This document shows, piece after piece, positions 1 to 11,747 of a stretch of DNA of 64,000 nucleotides. The DNA is from Delftia tsuruhatensis (GTDB lineage: Bacteria > Pseudomonadota > Gammaproteobacteria > Burkholderiales > Burkholderiaceae_C), in assembly GCF_903815225.1 (NCBI RefSeq), contig NZ_LR813084.1, positions 4,072,501 through 4,136,500 on the forward strand, given 5' to 3'. The notes beneath the pieces were generated by a model that saw nothing but the letters and a program-made list of their open reading frames with translations, was not told the DNA's origin and did not search any database. Position numbers and translations under genes: made by a program. How positions within the stretch are numbered: the stretch's first letter is position 1; each line of letters begins with the position of its first letter.

Positions 1-19
1 CGGTACGTTCGGTGCTCAT
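1..19 (-). CDS. 5' end of a leftward gene, cut by the window edge
   Basis: An ATG on the minus strand at 17-19 begins MSTERT and runs off the left edge. It is preceded on that strand by AAGGAAG at good ribosome-binding distance. It is divergent from the bacterioferritin gene, so the two probably share the AT-rich intergenic region. Six residues are too few to identify a family. Confidence 0.45.
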
Positions 20-72
20 TGCGCTTCCTTGTGCAGAGGGAAATGGGGGGTTGGCCACCGATGTTTCGGCGC

Positions 73-107
73 CATAATCGTTATGATAAATAACTATTAT
101 TGGACAT
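73..107. promoter_or_regulatory. AT-rich divergent promoter region, weak Fur-box resemblance
   Basis: A short island of A/T (GTTATGATAAATAACTATTA and flanks) lies in otherwise GC-rich DNA between the leftward partial gene and bacterioferritin. The ATGATAAATAACTATTAT stretch loosely resembles the GATAAT-type hexamers of Fur sites, and iron-storage genes are commonly Fur- or iron-responsive. The match is imperfect, so this is a promoter region with possible iron control, not a firm Fur site. Confidence 0.3.
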
Positions 108-280
108 AGCAATACAGCGTTTACCCCTAGGTGAACGCCCCTGCAAGCCTCCCAATGCGAATGCTTCTGCGTCGCGCATGCATGCAATGCGCAAGCCACG
201 GGGAATTGCGGTCTGCGCTTCGGCCACGCGGCGGTTCACGCGATACTTGCGGTGTTCAACACAGTCAGGAGAAGAAGAAC

Positions 281-757
281 ATGCAAGGCCAGCCAGAAGT
301 CGTCGAATGCCTCATCGAACTGCTGCGCGGCGAACTCGCCGCACGCGACCAGTACTTCATCCACTCGCGCCAGTACGAAGATCAGGGCCTGCTGCGCCTG
401 TTCGAACGCATCGGCCACGAGATGGAAGAGGAAACCCAGCATGCCGACGCCATCCTGCGCCGCATCCTGTTCCTGGGCGGCCGCCCCGACATGCGGCCCC
501 ACGCGTTCACACCCGGCGAGACCGTGGAAGAAATGCTGCGCAAGGACCTGGAGACCGAGTACCGCGTGCGCGACAGCCTGCGCGCGGCCATGGCCCTGTG
601 CGAGCGCCACGGCGACTACAACAGCCGCGACCTGCTGCTGGCCCAGTTGCGCGACACGGAAGAAGACCACGCCTACTGGCTGGAGAAGCAACTGGGCCTG
701 ATTGAAAAAATAGGTCTGCCCAACTACCTGCAAAGCAAGATGGGCGAGCCGGCCTGA
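281..757 (+). CDS. bfr: bacterioferritin
   Basis: Encodes a 158-residue bacterioferritin, the usual family length. It is a cytoplasmic haem-containing shell protein that oxidises Fe(II) and stores the mineral. Ferroxidase-type residues are visible: E18 in the first helix, the E-x-x-H of [15 protein letters not shown] around residues 45-60, and E/H residues in helix 4 ([13 protein letters not shown]). The start chosen is the ATG at 281, eight bases after AGGAGAAG. A longer in-frame extension from 131 has no family counterpart and no ribosome-binding site. The gene is monocistronic and followed by a strong hairpin terminator. Confidence 0.95.
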   Translation: MQGQPEVVECLIELLRGELAARDQYFIHSRQYEDQGLLRLFERIGHEMEEETQHADAILRRILFLGGRPDMRPHAFTPGETVEEMLRKDLETEYRVRDSLRAAMALCERHGDYNSRDLLLAQLRDTEEDHAYWLEKQLGLIEKIGLPNYLQSKMGEPA

Positions 758-869
758 AGACAAGTCGCCCCACGATGAAAAGCAAACCGGCAGCCACGAT
801 GAAACGGCAAGCCGGTCGCCCCGCGACGAAGCAAGAGCCCTCAAGGGCCTGAGAGAGAAGAAGAGAAAA

Positions 870-903
870 GGGATGGAAGGCCTTGCGGCCTTCCATCCCT
901 TTT
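870..903. terminator. bidirectional terminator between bfr and ilvD
   Basis: A perfect 13-bp stem (GGGATGGAAGGCC with its complement) closes a TTGC loop. TTTT follows on the plus strand and AAAA precedes it, so it can stop both bfr from the left and ilvD from the right. Confidence 0.9.
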
Positions 904-948
904 CATTCTCATCGGGTGCGCACCGCCGGGCGGCGGTGCAGCCCGGTG

Positions 949-2807
949 TCAGTCGTCCAGCAGGGACAGGTCGCGCACGGCGCCCTTGTCGGCCGACATC
1001 ACCAGCTTGGCATAGGCCTTGAGCGCGGCCGAGACCTTGCGCGGGGGGGCTGGGCGGGCTTCCAGCCCTTGATGTCCTGCTCGGCGCGGCGGCGGGCCAG
1101 TTCCTCGTCGGAGACCAGCACATTGATGCTGCGGTTGGGAATGTCGATGCGGATGCGGTCACCGTTTTGCACCAGGCCGATGGCGCCACCGGCGGCCGCC
1201 TCGGGCGAGCAGTGGCCGATGGACAGGCCCGAGGTGCCGCCCGAGAAGCGTCCGTCCGTCAGCAACGCGCAGGCCTTGCCCAGGCCCTTGGACTTGATGT
1301 AGCTGGTCGGGTAGAGCATCTCCTGCATGCCGGGGCCTCCCTTGGGACCTTCGTAGCGCACGATGACGATGTCGCCGGCCTTGACCTTGTCTTCCAGGAT
1401 GTTCTGCACGGCCTCGTCCTGCGACTCGGTCACATGGGCCGTGCCTTCGAACACAAGAATGCTCTCGTCCACGCCGGCCGACTTGACCACGCAACCGTCC
1501 AGGGCGATGTTGCCGGTCAGCACGGCCAGACCGCCCTCCTTGGAGAAGGCGTGCTCATAGGAGCGGATGCAGCCCTCGGCGCGGTCCAGGTCCAGGCTGG
1601 GCCAGCGCGTGTTCTGGCTGAAGGCCACCTGGGTCGGGATGCCGGCCGGACCTGCCAGGTAGAAGTGCCTCACGGCCTCGTCCTGGGTGGTCGTGATGTC
1701 CCACTGCGCCAGGCCTTCGCCCAGGGTCTTGGCATGCACGGTGGGCACGTCGGTGTGCAGCTTGCCCGCGCGGGCCAGTTCGCCCAGGATGGCGAAGATG
1801 CCGCCGGCGCGGTGCACGTCCTCGATGTGGTATTTCTGCGTGTTGGGCGCCACCTTGCACAGCTGGGGCACGGAGCGCGAGAGGCGGTCGATGTCCGCCA
1901 TGGTGAACTCGATCTCGGCCTCGCGGGCGATGGCCAGCAGGTGCAGGATGGTGTTGGTGGAGCCGCCCATGGCGATGTCCAGCGTCATGGCGTTCTCGAA
2001 GGCCTTGAAGCCCACGGAGCGCGGTAGCACGGAATCATCTTCCTGCTCGTAGTATTCGCGGGCCAGCTCGACGATGCGGCGGCCGGCGCGCTTGAACAGT
2101 TCCTCGCGGTCGGCATGCGTGGCCAGCACGGTGCCGTTGCCGGGCAGGGACAGGCCCAGCGCCTCGGTCAGGCAGTTCATGGAATTGGCGGTGAACATGC
2201 CCGAGCAGGAACCACAGGTGGGGCAGGCCGAGCGCTCGACCTGGGCGACCTGCTCGTCGGTGTAGTTCTTGTCGGCCGCGATCACCATGGCATCCACCAG
2301 GTCCAGCTTCTTGAACTCCAGCGTGTGCGTGGTGGGGTTGGCCAGCTTGGTCTTGCCCGCTTCCATGGGGCCGCCCGAGACGAAGATCACCGGGATGTTC
2401 AGCCGCATGGCGGCCATCAGCATGCCGGGCGTGATCTTGTCGCAGTTGGAGATGCACACCAGGGCATCGGCGCAGTGGGCATTGACCATGTACTCGACCG
2501 AGTCCGCGATGATGTCGCGGCTGGGCAACGAGTACAGCATGCCGTCGTGGCCCATGGCGATGCCGTCGTCCACGGCGATGGTGTTGAATTCCTTGGCCAC
2601 GCCGCCCGCAGCCTCGATCTCGCGCGCCACCAGCTGGCCCAGGTCCTTGAGATGGACGTGGCCGGGCACGAACTGCGTGAAGGAGTTGGCGATGGCGATG
2701 ATGGGCTTGTCGAAGTCGCCATCCTTCATGCCGGTGGCACGCCACAGGGCGCGCGCACCAGCCATGTTGCGGCCGCCGGTGGAAGTCTTGGAACGGTATG
2801 CGGGCAT
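949..2807 (-). CDS. ilvD: dihydroxy-acid dehydratase with a -1-type frameshift near its 3' end
   Basis: Dehydrates 2,3-dihydroxy acids to 2-oxo acids in valine, isoleucine and leucine synthesis. It is an Fe-S enzyme: ISNCDK and the [11 protein letters not shown] cluster supply cysteine ligands. The start [20 protein letters not shown] is typical. Read literally, the frame ends at 999 with an arginine- and proline-rich tail after GWKPAQPP. The family-like C-terminus [15 protein letters not shown]...DLSLLDD lies in another frame and stops at 949-951. The break sits at a run of seven G (1043-1049). One more G would restore a protein of about 619 residues, the family length. Either a homopolymer sequencing error or a genuine mutation would explain it. 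Confidence 0.9.
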
Positions 2808-3009
2808 GGGGAATCCAGTTGTCTGTCGTCTCGGTCCGTCCCTGGTCCTGTGGGGAAGGCCAGGGTCTGGGCGCAGATTATGGCGCAGCGCCCGCCACGT
2901 CGCATGGGCACAGGAATGCCCTGGCCGGCACGGGCAGCCCCTTTGCAGACCCCGGGCATCGCCTGCCGCGACGCCTTGGGTCAGCGCCCCATCAGACGGG
3001 CGCGTCGAC

Positions 3010-3252
3010 TCAGCGACGCGAACGCTTGCCGGTACCCATGGCTTCCTTGTTCTTCTCGATGCGCTTCAGGCGCCGCTGCTCGATCTTGTCCGCCGCTCGC
3101 CGCTTGGTATAGCCTGACATGTCCGCCCAGGCCCACCAGGCGGCGGTCGCGCCATAGACGCCCAGGATGACCCACCATGACCAGCCGGCCACCGGCTCGA
3201 CCTCGCCCAGCTTGAGCAGGCTCAGCAGCACTGCGATCCCCAACAGATACAT
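3010..3252 (-). CDS. small Trp-rich protein (TIGR04438-like)
   Basis: 80 residues with one or two N-terminal hydrophobic segments ([15 protein letters not shown] and [20 protein letters not shown]) followed by a strongly basic tail rich in Lys/Arg. The tryptophan-dense core matches the small Trp-rich proteins found across Burkholderiales, which have no assigned function. It should sit in the inner membrane with a cytoplasmic basic tail. The start follows a GGAGAGGG-type ribosome-binding site. It lies about 100 bp left of the divergent cytochrome gene. Confidence 0.8.
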   Translation of the reverse strand: MYLLGIAVLLSLLKLGEVEPVAGWSWWVILGVYGATAAWWAWADMSGYTKRRAADKIEQRRLKRIEKNKEAMGTGKRSRR

Positions 3253-3354
3253 ACCCTCTCCTTCGCAAAACAGCGCTTCACACGGGGTAACGAATCACGC
3301 GTGCGCGCCCACTACAATGTTTCGCATAATTATTCCCGACAACCCCAGGAACTC

Positions 3355-3663
3355 ATGATGAAGCAGACATTGATCGCATTGGCTCTGGCCGTCACCGCCG
3401 TGGCCCCCGCCATGGCCGACCAGGCGCTTGCCGCCTCCAAGAACTGCATGGCCTGCCACGCCGTGGACAAGAAGCTCGTGGGGCCCTCCTACAAGGACGT
3501 GGCCTCCAAGTACGCGGGCCAGAAGGATGCCGTGGACAAGCTCGCCGCCAAGATCATGAAGGGCGGCAGCGGCGTCTGGGGCCCCGTCCCCATGCCCGCC
3601 AACCCCCAGGTCAACGATGCCGACGCCAAGAAGCTGGCTGCCTGGGTGCTGTCGCTGAAGTAA
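3355..3663 (+). CDS. periplasmic c-type cytochrome (c551/c5 class)
   Basis: 102 residues: a signal peptide ([21 protein letters not shown]), then a single haem-binding CMACH at residues 31-35 and a distal VPMP that supplies the axial methionine. The size and the GPSYKDVA...[12 protein letters not shown] pattern match small soluble class I cytochromes c that carry electrons to terminal oxidases. The first of two adjacent ATG codons is chosen because AGGA lies about six bases upstream; starting at 3358 would lose one residue. A hairpin terminator follows. Confidence 0.92.
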   Translation: MMKQTLIALALAVTAVAPAMADQALAASKNCMACHAVDKKLVGPSYKDVASKYAGQKDAVDKLAAKIMKGGSGVWGPVPMPANPQVNDADAKKLAAWVLSLK

Positions 3664-3709
3664 GACGTTGTCGGCCTGCGGGACCTGTCGCCCCCAGGCA
3701 CTCGCAACG

Positions 3710-3744
3710 AAAAACCGCGCAACCTGCGTTGCACGGTTTTTTTT
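3710..3744 (+). terminator. terminator of the cytochrome c gene
   Basis: AAAAACCG and GCAAC pair with GTTGC and CGGTTTTT around a CTGC loop, with one C/A mismatch, and end in eight T residues. Confidence 0.9.
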
Positions 3745-3790
3745 CATGGGCGCCCGGCCGGTGCACGGAAACGCAGCCGCCCCCATGGCC

Positions 3791-4267
3791 TCATCTGTGA
3801 TCGACGGCTCCGGGAAGCTGGCCCAGCCGCACCTGCTGCTCCAGCTGGCCCACATAGGCAGCCGTGCTGTTGTCCGACTCCTGGGCACGCTGCACGAGGT
3901 GCGCCTCCAGCGCGTCCAGCCGGGCCATCAGGACTTCCTTGTCGCGGGCATGCAGATCCTCCAACACGGTGCGCAGCTCGGTGAAGCGCGAGGCCTCGGC
4001 CTTGTCTGCGAGGTCGCGCTGGGCCTGCATCTCCTTGGCGTGGCGGCGCGCCTCCATCAGCACCGAGCCCTGCAGCCACAGCACGTAGGCGATGAAGAAC
4101 ACGCCCAGCAGGCAGGTCAGCGCCAGCATCAGCACGCCCAGCGGGGCCTGGACTTCGGTGACGCCCAGCGACACCGTGGACGGAGCGGCCAGCGTGGTCC
4201 AGTTGAAGGCGGCCAGCAAGGCGATCAGGGCCACCGTGATCAGCAGCGACAGGGTTCTCAGATTCAT
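3791..4267 (-). CDS. LapA/DUF1049-domain membrane protein
   Basis: 158 residues. Two transmembrane segments (about residues 5-20 and 42-62) flank a short periplasmic loop, in the arrangement of the lipopolysaccharide-assembly protein A (DUF1049) domain. A charged region that looks coiled-coil follows (EARRHAKEMQAQRDLADKAEASR...). The start at 4267 is preceded by GGAGGT. A longer reading to 4390 adds a cysteine-rich stretch with no family support. LapA-type proteins couple lipopolysaccharide export and envelope homeostasis in enterics; here the role is inferred from the domain only. Confidence 0.7.
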   Translation of the reverse strand: MNLRTLSLLITVALIALLAAFNWTTLAAPSTVSLGVTEVQAPLGVLMLALTCLLGVFFIAYVLWLQGSVLMEARRHAKEMQAQRDLADKAEASRFTELRTVLEDLHARDKEVLMARLDALEAHLVQRAQESDNSTAAYVGQLEQQVRLGQLPGAVDHR

Positions 4268-4392
4268 GATGCAAGACCTCCCTCGACAATGGTGAAAGAA
4301 ACAGTTCAGTTTGTACTCCAGCCATGATGCCCCAGCTGTCGGCCTGCGCAAAATCAGACTGCAAGACGGTGCCTCGAGAACCGCACGCAAAG

Positions 4393-4420
4393 AAAAACCG
4401 GAGCCTGGGCTCCGGTTTTT
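4393..4420 (-). terminator. terminator downstream of acs
   Basis: A perfect 12-bp stem, AAAAACCGGAGC with its complement, closes a CTGG loop. The complementary T-run follows the stem for leftward transcription from acs. Confidence 0.9.
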
Positions 4421-4451
4421 CCTGTCAGGGCACGCTGGGTGCCTGAAGCAG

Positions 4452-6452
<2,001 letters not shown>

Positions 6453-6681
6453 GCTTGCTTGTCTCCTGGGCTGGCCAATAAATTGTGGTGTGACTGTCAG
6501 GGGCCGGTCTTACATGCCACTGACTGAAACCCCTGTGAAAGCGTCCACCTGGGGATTCCCCGCAGTCCCGGGCTGTCGCGCCAGCGGAGGAATTTCGCCG
6601 CTAAAATCGCGCGCCCGTTTTCAACAGGCGATTGTCCACCCTCCACCCACGCCCATAGCCGACACCGCGCGACCGACCATC

Positions 6682-7293
6682 ATGGCCCGCCAGCAATCTC
6701 CCAACCCGACCCCCGGCTCCCCCCCCCTGCGCCCCCTGCCCTCCCTCATCTTCGCCAGCCGCTGGCTGCAGCTGCCGCTGTACCTGGGACTGATCGCCGC
6801 CCAGGGCGTCTACGTCTGGCATTTCCTGCTGGAGCTGTGGCACCTGATCGAGGCCGCCTTCGGCAACCAGGAAGCGCTGCAGGCGCTGATCACCAGCATA
6901 GGCTACAAGCACGATGCACCCATCGGTGCGCTCAACGAGACCATCATCATGCTGGTGGTGCTGGCGCTGATCGACGTGGTCATGATCTCCAACCTGCTGA
7001 TCATGGTCATCGTGGGCGGCTACGAGACCTTCGTCAGCCGCCTGGGCCTGGACAGCCACCCCGACCAGCCCGAGTGGCTGGGCCACGTGAACGCCTCCAT
7101 CCTCAAGGTCAAGCTGGCCCTGTCCATCATCGGCATCAGCTCCATCCACCTGCTCAAGACCTTCATCAATGCGGGCAGCTACGACGTGAAGGTGCTGATG
7201 TGGCAGACCATCATCCACGTCACCTTCCTGGCCAGTGCCCTGGCCATCGCCTACACCGACAAGCTGATCAACAGCACGGCCAGCAACCACTGA
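6682..7293 (+). CDS. yqhA: YqhA/UPF0114 family inner-membrane protein
   Basis: 203 residues with four hydrophobic segments (about residues 30-50, 85-110, 145-165 and 175-195). The conserved [29 protein letters not shown] block and the [14 protein letters not shown] block typify the UPF0114 (YqhA) family of unknown biochemical function. The start [12 protein letters not shown] at 6682 is taken because the upstream extension is not family-like; the ribosome-binding site is weak. Divergent from acs and followed by its own terminator. Confidence 0.85.
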   Translation: MARQQSPNPTPGSPPLRPLPSLIFASRWLQLPLYLGLIAAQGVYVWHFLLELWHLIEAAFGNQEALQALITSIGYKHDAPIGALNETIIMLVVLALIDVVMISNLLIMVIVGGYETFVSRLGLDSHPDQPEWLGHVNASILKVKLALSIIGISSIHLLKTFINAGSYDVKVLMWQTIIHVTFLASALAIAYTDKLINSTASNH

Positions 7294-7314
7294 GACCGTC
7301 GGCACCCCGCACCG

Positions 7315-7349
7315 AAGCCCCGCAGCGCCAGCCGCTGCGGGGCTTTCTT
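7315..7349 (+). terminator. terminator of the YqhA-type gene
   Basis: A 13-bp perfect stem (AAGCCCCGCAGCG with its complement) around CCAGC, ending in a short T-rich tail. Confidence 0.88.
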
Positions 7350-7602
7350 CATGGGCGGGCGCAGGCAATGGGTCGGACACCTGCTAGCGCCCGGCCGGTC
7401 AGCGCCCCAGGCACGCTTTTTGCCGCAGATCGGGCCCGAAGCTTTCCTTAAGCTGACGCTTGACCGATTTTATTCATTAATGACAGCATAAGCCTTGTAA
7501 AAAATGACTTTCATGCTCTTATTAAGTGAGCAAATACTGGCCGGATTGCAGCCCCCAAGGGTTTGAAACAGCCCAAAACAGGCCTTCTTCGGCTCATGCG
7601 TT

Positions 7603-7631
7603 TTGACGCAGTAAAACCTGTTTTATATAAT
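7603..7631 (+). promoter_or_regulatory. strong sigma-70 promoter of proVWX
   Basis: TTGACG at 7603-7608 and a perfect TATAAT at 7626-7631 are separated by exactly 17 bp. Transcription would start near 7638, leaving a leader of about 400 nt before proV. The 250 bp upstream (7350-7602) hold no gene that I can support. Confidence 0.85.
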
Positions 7632-7637
7632 TTCGGC

Positions 7638-8036
7638 TTCTTTACAACCTGCCAAGCAGGTCATCGGCACCGTCTTCACGGCCTGCCGATACACCCCGGC
7701 GGATCGTTGTGCTCCCGGCACAGCCCCGTCAACCGGGCCGAAACTCGGTCCTGATGTTGTGGGGCATCGCGCTGGCTGATCTTCAGCCACGATGCCCAAC
7801 TGAGACACCGCGCGCCTCGCCGCCGGCTGCTCTCGACTTCTGGCTCTTGCGCACCGCTTCGCGTGCCATCCGAGCCGCCTCGGGTGCTTTCGCACCTGTT
7901 TGAATCCCAGCAACAGGGGACGGCAGTCCCCTGCAGCGAACGGCATCAGGGCTTCATTTTTGGCTTGCGCGCCAGCGTCTTCGCCTGTCGAGGACGCTGG
8001 ACTGTGTTCCATCTCACCCAAAAGGAGAACGCCACA
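7638..8036 (+). promoter_or_regulatory. hairpin-rich 400-nt leader of proVWX, candidate cis-regulatory RNA
   Basis: No convincing coding frame spans this stretch. At least five inverted repeats are visible. They are ACCTGC/GCAGGT (7647-7661), an 8+7-bp compound stem with a 3-nt bulge (7762-7797), GGTGC/GCACC around TTTC (7883-7896), CAGGGGAC/GTCCCCTG around GGCA (7914-7933), and CCAGCGTC/GACGCTGG (7972-8000). AAGGAG precedes the GTG start of proV. Length plus serial stems suggest riboswitch-like, thermosensor or attenuator control. I cannot assign a known RNA class. Confidence 0.5.
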
Positions 8037-9359
8037 GTGGCCAAGCAGATCATCATCGATCATGTGTTCAAGGTGTTCGGGGACGACCCCAAAACCGCAC
8101 TCGACCTCGTCCAACAGGGCCTGAGCAAACAGGAGATCCTGGAGCGCACGGGCCAGTCCATCGGCGTGTTCGACGCCAATTTCACCATCGAGGCCGGCGA
8201 GATCTTCGTCGTCATGGGCCTGTCCGGCTCGGGCAAGTCCACCCTGGTGCGCATGCTCAACCGCCTCATCGAACCCACGGCCGGGCGCATCGTCGTCGAT
8301 GGCCAGGACATCAACGCCCTGGGCGAGCGCGACCTGCGCGCCCTGCGCCGCAAGGACATCTCCATGGTGTTCCAGTCCTTTGCGCTGATGCCGCACATGA
8401 CGGTGCTGGACAACACGGCCTTCGGCCTGGAGCTGGCCGGCGCCGACAAGGCCGAGCGCCAGACACAGGCCCAGGCCGCGCTGGAGCAGGTGGGCCTGGG
8501 CGCCTGGGGCGCCAGCTACCCAGACGAGCTATCGGGCGGCATGCAGCAGCGCGTGGGCCTGGCCCGGGCGCTGGCGTCCGATCCATCCATCCTGCTGATG
8601 GACGAGGCCTTCTCGGCCCTGGACCCCATCATCCGCACCGAGATGCAGTCCGAGCTGCTGCGCCTGCAGCAGATCCAGCGCCGCACCATCGTCTTCATCT
8701 CGCATGACCTGGACGAGGCCATGCGCATCGGCGACCGCATCGCCATCATGAAGGACGGCCAGGTGATCCAGGTCGGCACGCCCGACGAGATCCTGCGCAG
8801 CCCCGCCGACGACTATGTGCGCAGCTTCGTGCGCGGTGTGGACGCAGCGTCCGTGTTCAAGGCCGGCGACATCGCGCGCCAGGCGCTGACCGTGGTGTCC
8901 GAGCACAGTGACCGTGGCTGCCGCGCGGCCCAGCGCCTGCTGGAAGATTCGGACCGCGACTTCGCCTATGTCGTCAACGCACGCCGGCGCTTCCTGGGCG
9001 TGGTGTCCTCGCAGTCGTTGCGCGACGCGCTGCATGGCCGCCCCGGCATGCTGGGCCTGAGCCATGCCTTCCTGCCCAACGTGGAGCCGCTGTCCGCGGG
9101 CACGCCCGTGGCAGAACTGTTCGGCCCCGTGGCCGCCGCGCCCTGCGCCCTGCCGGTGACCAGTGACGACGGCCAGTTCATGGGCGTGGTCAGCCGCACG
9201 ACCATGCTGCGCTTCCTGGACCGCGACACGCCGCCCGTGCCGCCGCCGCAGGAGATCGTGCCGCCGGTCACGCTCAACCCGCATTTCCCGGCCTCCAGCG
9301 CTCCTACCGTCCCGGCGACCGTGGAGCCGATTGAACAACGACAAGGAGATGCCGCATGA
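8037..9359 (+). CDS. proV: glycine betaine/proline ABC transporter ATP-binding protein
   Basis: 440 residues. The ATPase of an osmoprotectant importer: Walker [10 protein letters not shown], signature [15 protein letters not shown], Walker [14 protein letters not shown], and the H-loop [11 protein letters not shown] pair of C-terminal CBS-like segments (about residues 285-400) follows, as in ProV/OpuA proteins that sense ionic strength. The start is GTG at 8037 after AAGGAG with nine-base spacing. It overlaps the next gene by ATGA. A proline-rich tail after the CBS region is unusual but not disruptive. Confidence 0.95.
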   Translation: MAKQIIIDHVFKVFGDDPKTALDLVQQGLSKQEILERTGQSIGVFDANFTIEAGEIFVVMGLSGSGKSTLVRMLNRLIEPTAGRIVVDGQDINALGERDLRALRRKDISMVFQSFALMPHMTVLDNTAFGLELAGADKAERQTQAQAALEQVGLGAWGASYPDELSGGMQQRVGLARALASDPSILLMDEAFSALDPIIRTEMQSELLRLQQIQRRTIVFISHDLDEAMRIGDRIAIMKDGQVIQVGTPDEILRSPADDYVRSFVRGVDAASVFKAGDIARQALTVVSEHSDRGCRAAQRLLEDSDRDFAYVVNARRRFLGVVSSQSLRDALHGRPGMLGLSHAFLPNVEPLSAGTPVAELFGPVAAAPCALPVTSDDGQFMGVVSRTTMLRFLDRDTPPVPPPQEIVPPVTLNPHFPASSAPTVPATVEPIEQRQGDAA

Positions 9360-10528
9360 GCGACGCCAACCCTACGCTTGCCCCCTCCGCCCCCGCCGCC
9401 ACGGATCCCTGGGCCGCAGCCAGCGCGGCTCCCCAGCCGGCCGCCGATCCCTGGGCTGCGGCCTCCACGCCCGCGACGCCCGACACCTCTGCCGACCCGT
9501 GGGGCGCCACTGCCGGCGGTGGCGATGCCGCGTCCGGCGACTGGCTCGGTGCCTCGGCCGGCTCGGGAGTGCCCGATGACGCCCATGCCAGCCTGTGGCA
9601 CCAGTTGACGACCGACGGACTGCCCATCCAAGGCTGGATCAACGATGGCCTTGAATGGGTAGTTCACCATTTCCGTCCCTTCTTCCAGGCCGTGCGCGCG
9701 CCCATCGACGGCACGCTGACCGGCATCACCGATGCCATGCTGGCCCTGCCCTGGCCGGTGCTGACGCTGATCCTGACCCTGGTGGCCTGGCAGTTCGCGG
9801 GGCGGGCCATGGCCATAGGCGCGGCGGTCTCCCTGGTCGTCGTCGCCCTGCTGGGCATCTGGCCCGAAGCCATGGTGACGCTGTCGCTGGTACTGACCTC
9901 GCTGGCCTTCTGCCTCATCCTCGGCCTGCCCGTGGGCATCCTGCTGGCCTCCAGCGACCGCGCCCAGCGCTGGACGCGCCCACTGCTGGACGCCATGCAG
10001 ACCACGCCGGCCTTCGTCTACCTGGTGCCCGTGGTGATGCTGTTCGGCATCGGCAACGTGCCCGGCGTGATCGTGACCATCATCTTCGCGCTGCCGCCGC
10101 TGATCCGCCTGACCAACCTGGGCATACGCCAGGTGCGCCCCGACCTGATCGAGGCCAGCCGCGCCTATGGCGCCTCGCCCTGGCAGCTGCTGTGGAAGGT
10201 GCAGTTGCCGCTGGCCATGCCCTCCATCATGGCCGGCGTGAACCAGGCCCTGATGCTGTCGCTGTCCATGGTGGTCATCGCCTCGATGATCGCCGTCGGC
10301 GGGCTGGGCCAGATGGTGCTGCGCGGCATCGGCCGCCTGGACATGGGCCTGGCCACCGTGGGTGGCCTGGGCATCGTGTTGCTGGCCATCGTGCTGGACC
10401 GCATCACCCAGGCCATGGGGCAGCCCACGCGCGGCGGCAAGCGCTGGTGGCATGGCGGCCCCGTGGGCTGCATCGCCCGCCTGGCGGGCGCCGGCGGCAA
10501 ACCTGCCCAGCGCGGCGGCACCGCCTGA
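9356..10528 (+). CDS. proW: glycine betaine/proline ABC transporter permease
   Basis: 390 residues. About 75 N-terminal residues are low-complexity Ala/Pro with three DPW units ([24 protein letters not shown]). A soluble stretch and six or more membrane helices follow, with the permease EAA-type loop [29 protein letters not shown] that docks on ProV. Start and preceding stop overlap in ATGA, so translation is coupled to proV. E. coli ProW also has a long N-terminal extension, but this Ala/Pro repeat composition is distinctive. Transports betaine or proline across the inner membrane. Confidence 0.94.
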   Translation: MSDANPTLAPSAPAATDPWAAASAAPQPAADPWAAASTPATPDTSADPWGATAGGGDAASGDWLGASAGSGVPDDAHASLWHQLTTDGLPIQGWINDGLEWVVHHFRPFFQAVRAPIDGTLTGITDAMLALPWPVLTLILTLVAWQFAGRAMAIGAAVSLVVVALLGIWPEAMVTLSLVLTSLAFCLILGLPVGILLASSDRAQRWTRPLLDAMQTTPAFVYLVPVVMLFGIGNVPGVIVTIIFALPPLIRLTNLGIRQVRPDLIEASRAYGASPWQLLWKVQLPLAMPSIMAGVNQALMLSLSMVVIASMIAVGGLGQMVLRGIGRLDMGLATVGGLGIVLLAIVLDRITQAMGQPTRGGKRWWHGGPVGCIARLAGAGGKPAQRGGTA

Positions 10529-10655
10529 GCCGGTTGAACGCCTGCACTTCCCAGCGGCGCGCACGGGCTCACGGCCGCGCCGCCTTCCCGCAAAGCGGCC
10601 AGCTCCGGCGCCGGCCGCCCGCTCCCCTTTCATCACACAACGGAGGAACCCGAGG

Positions 10656-11702
10656 ATGATCCAAGCCCTTAACCACAACCGCCTGCAAGCAGCCGTTCCC
10701 GGCCACTGGCTGCGCACCGCCACGATCGCCGCAGGCATCGCCCTGGCCTGCGTCGGCGCATCGGCTGCCGGTGACCAGCCCGGCAAGGGCGTGAAGGTGC
10801 TGCCGCTCAAGAGCTCCATCGCCGAAGAGAGCTTCCAGACCCTGCTGGTCATGAAGGCCCTGGAAAAGCTGGGCTATGACGTGCAGCCCTTCCAGGAAGT
10901 CGAGTACCCCACCGCCCACGTGGCCATCGCCAACGGCGACGCCACCTTCCTGGCCACGCACTGGAACCCGCTGCACGCCGACTACTACAAGAACGCGGGC
11001 GGCGACGCCAAGCTGTTCCGCAAGGGTGTGTATTCGGACAATGCGGCCCAGGGCTATCTGATCGACAAGAAGACGGCAGATGCGCACAAGATCACCAACA
11101 TCGCCCAGCTCAAGGACCCCAAGATCGCCAGGCTGTTCGACACCGATGGCGACGGCAAGGCCGACCTCACGGGCTGCAACCCGGGCTGGGGCTGCGAGGC
11201 CGTGATCGAGCATCACCTGACGGCCTACAAGCTGCGTGACACCGTGACCCACCAGCAGGGCACCTACTCGGCACTGATCGCCGACACCATCGCACGCTAC
11301 AAGGCCGGCAAGCCCATCCTGTACTACACCTGGACGCCCTACTGGGTCAGTGGCGTGCTCAAGCCCGGTCAGGACGTGGTGTGGCTGGAAGTGCCGTTCT
11401 CCTCGCTGCCAGGCGAACAGGCGAAGCTGGACACCAGGCTGCCCAACGGCAAGAACTACGGATTCGTGGTGAACAAGCAGCAGATCATCGCCAACAAGGC
11501 CTTCACCGACAAGCACCCCGACGCGGGCAAGCTGTTCGAGCTGATGCAACTGCCGGTAGGCGACATCAGCGCGCAGAACAACCTGATGAGCCAGGGCCAG
11601 AACAAGCCTGCCGACGTGGCGCGCCACGTGGACAGCTGGATCAAGGCCCACCAGAAGACCTTCGACGGCTGGCTGGAGCAGGCCCGCGCTGCGGCCCGGT
11701 GA
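10656..11702 (+). CDS. proX: glycine betaine/proline substrate-binding protein
   Basis: 348 residues. The periplasmic binding protein of the importer, with a signal peptide ending near ASAAG (residue ~38) and then the OpuAC/ProX fold. Aromatic residues of the betaine cage are plausible in [18 protein letters not shown] and [11 protein letters not shown]. The start at 10656 follows GGAGGAACCCGAGG. A 127-bp gap separates it from proW, so a processed or attenuated polycistron is possible, though no terminator is seen there. Third gene of the osmoprotectant operon. Confidence 0.95.
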   Translation: MIQALNHNRLQAAVPGHWLRTATIAAGIALACVGASAAGDQPGKGVKVLPLKSSIAEESFQTLLVMKALEKLGYDVQPFQEVEYPTAHVAIANGDATFLATHWNPLHADYYKNAGGDAKLFRKGVYSDNAAQGYLIDKKTADAHKITNIAQLKDPKIARLFDTDGDGKADLTGCNPGWGCEAVIEHHLTAYKLRDTVTHQQGTYSALIADTIARYKAGKPILYYTWTPYWVSGVLKPGQDVVWLEVPFSSLPGEQAKLDTRLPNGKNYGFVVNKQQIIANKAFTDKHPDAGKLFELMQLPVGDISAQNNLMSQGQNKPADVARHVDSWIKAHQKTFDGWLEQARAAAR

Positions 11703-11747
11703 ACGCTGCCGGGGGATCCGGTCCAGACGTTCCCCCGGCTTCCCGCT

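Noticed and set aside
3791-4390. 199-residue version of the LapA-domain protein starting at 4390
   Set aside because: The extra N-terminus is cysteine-rich and unlike the family, while the ATG at 4267 has a strong GGAGGT site and begins directly before the first membrane helix.
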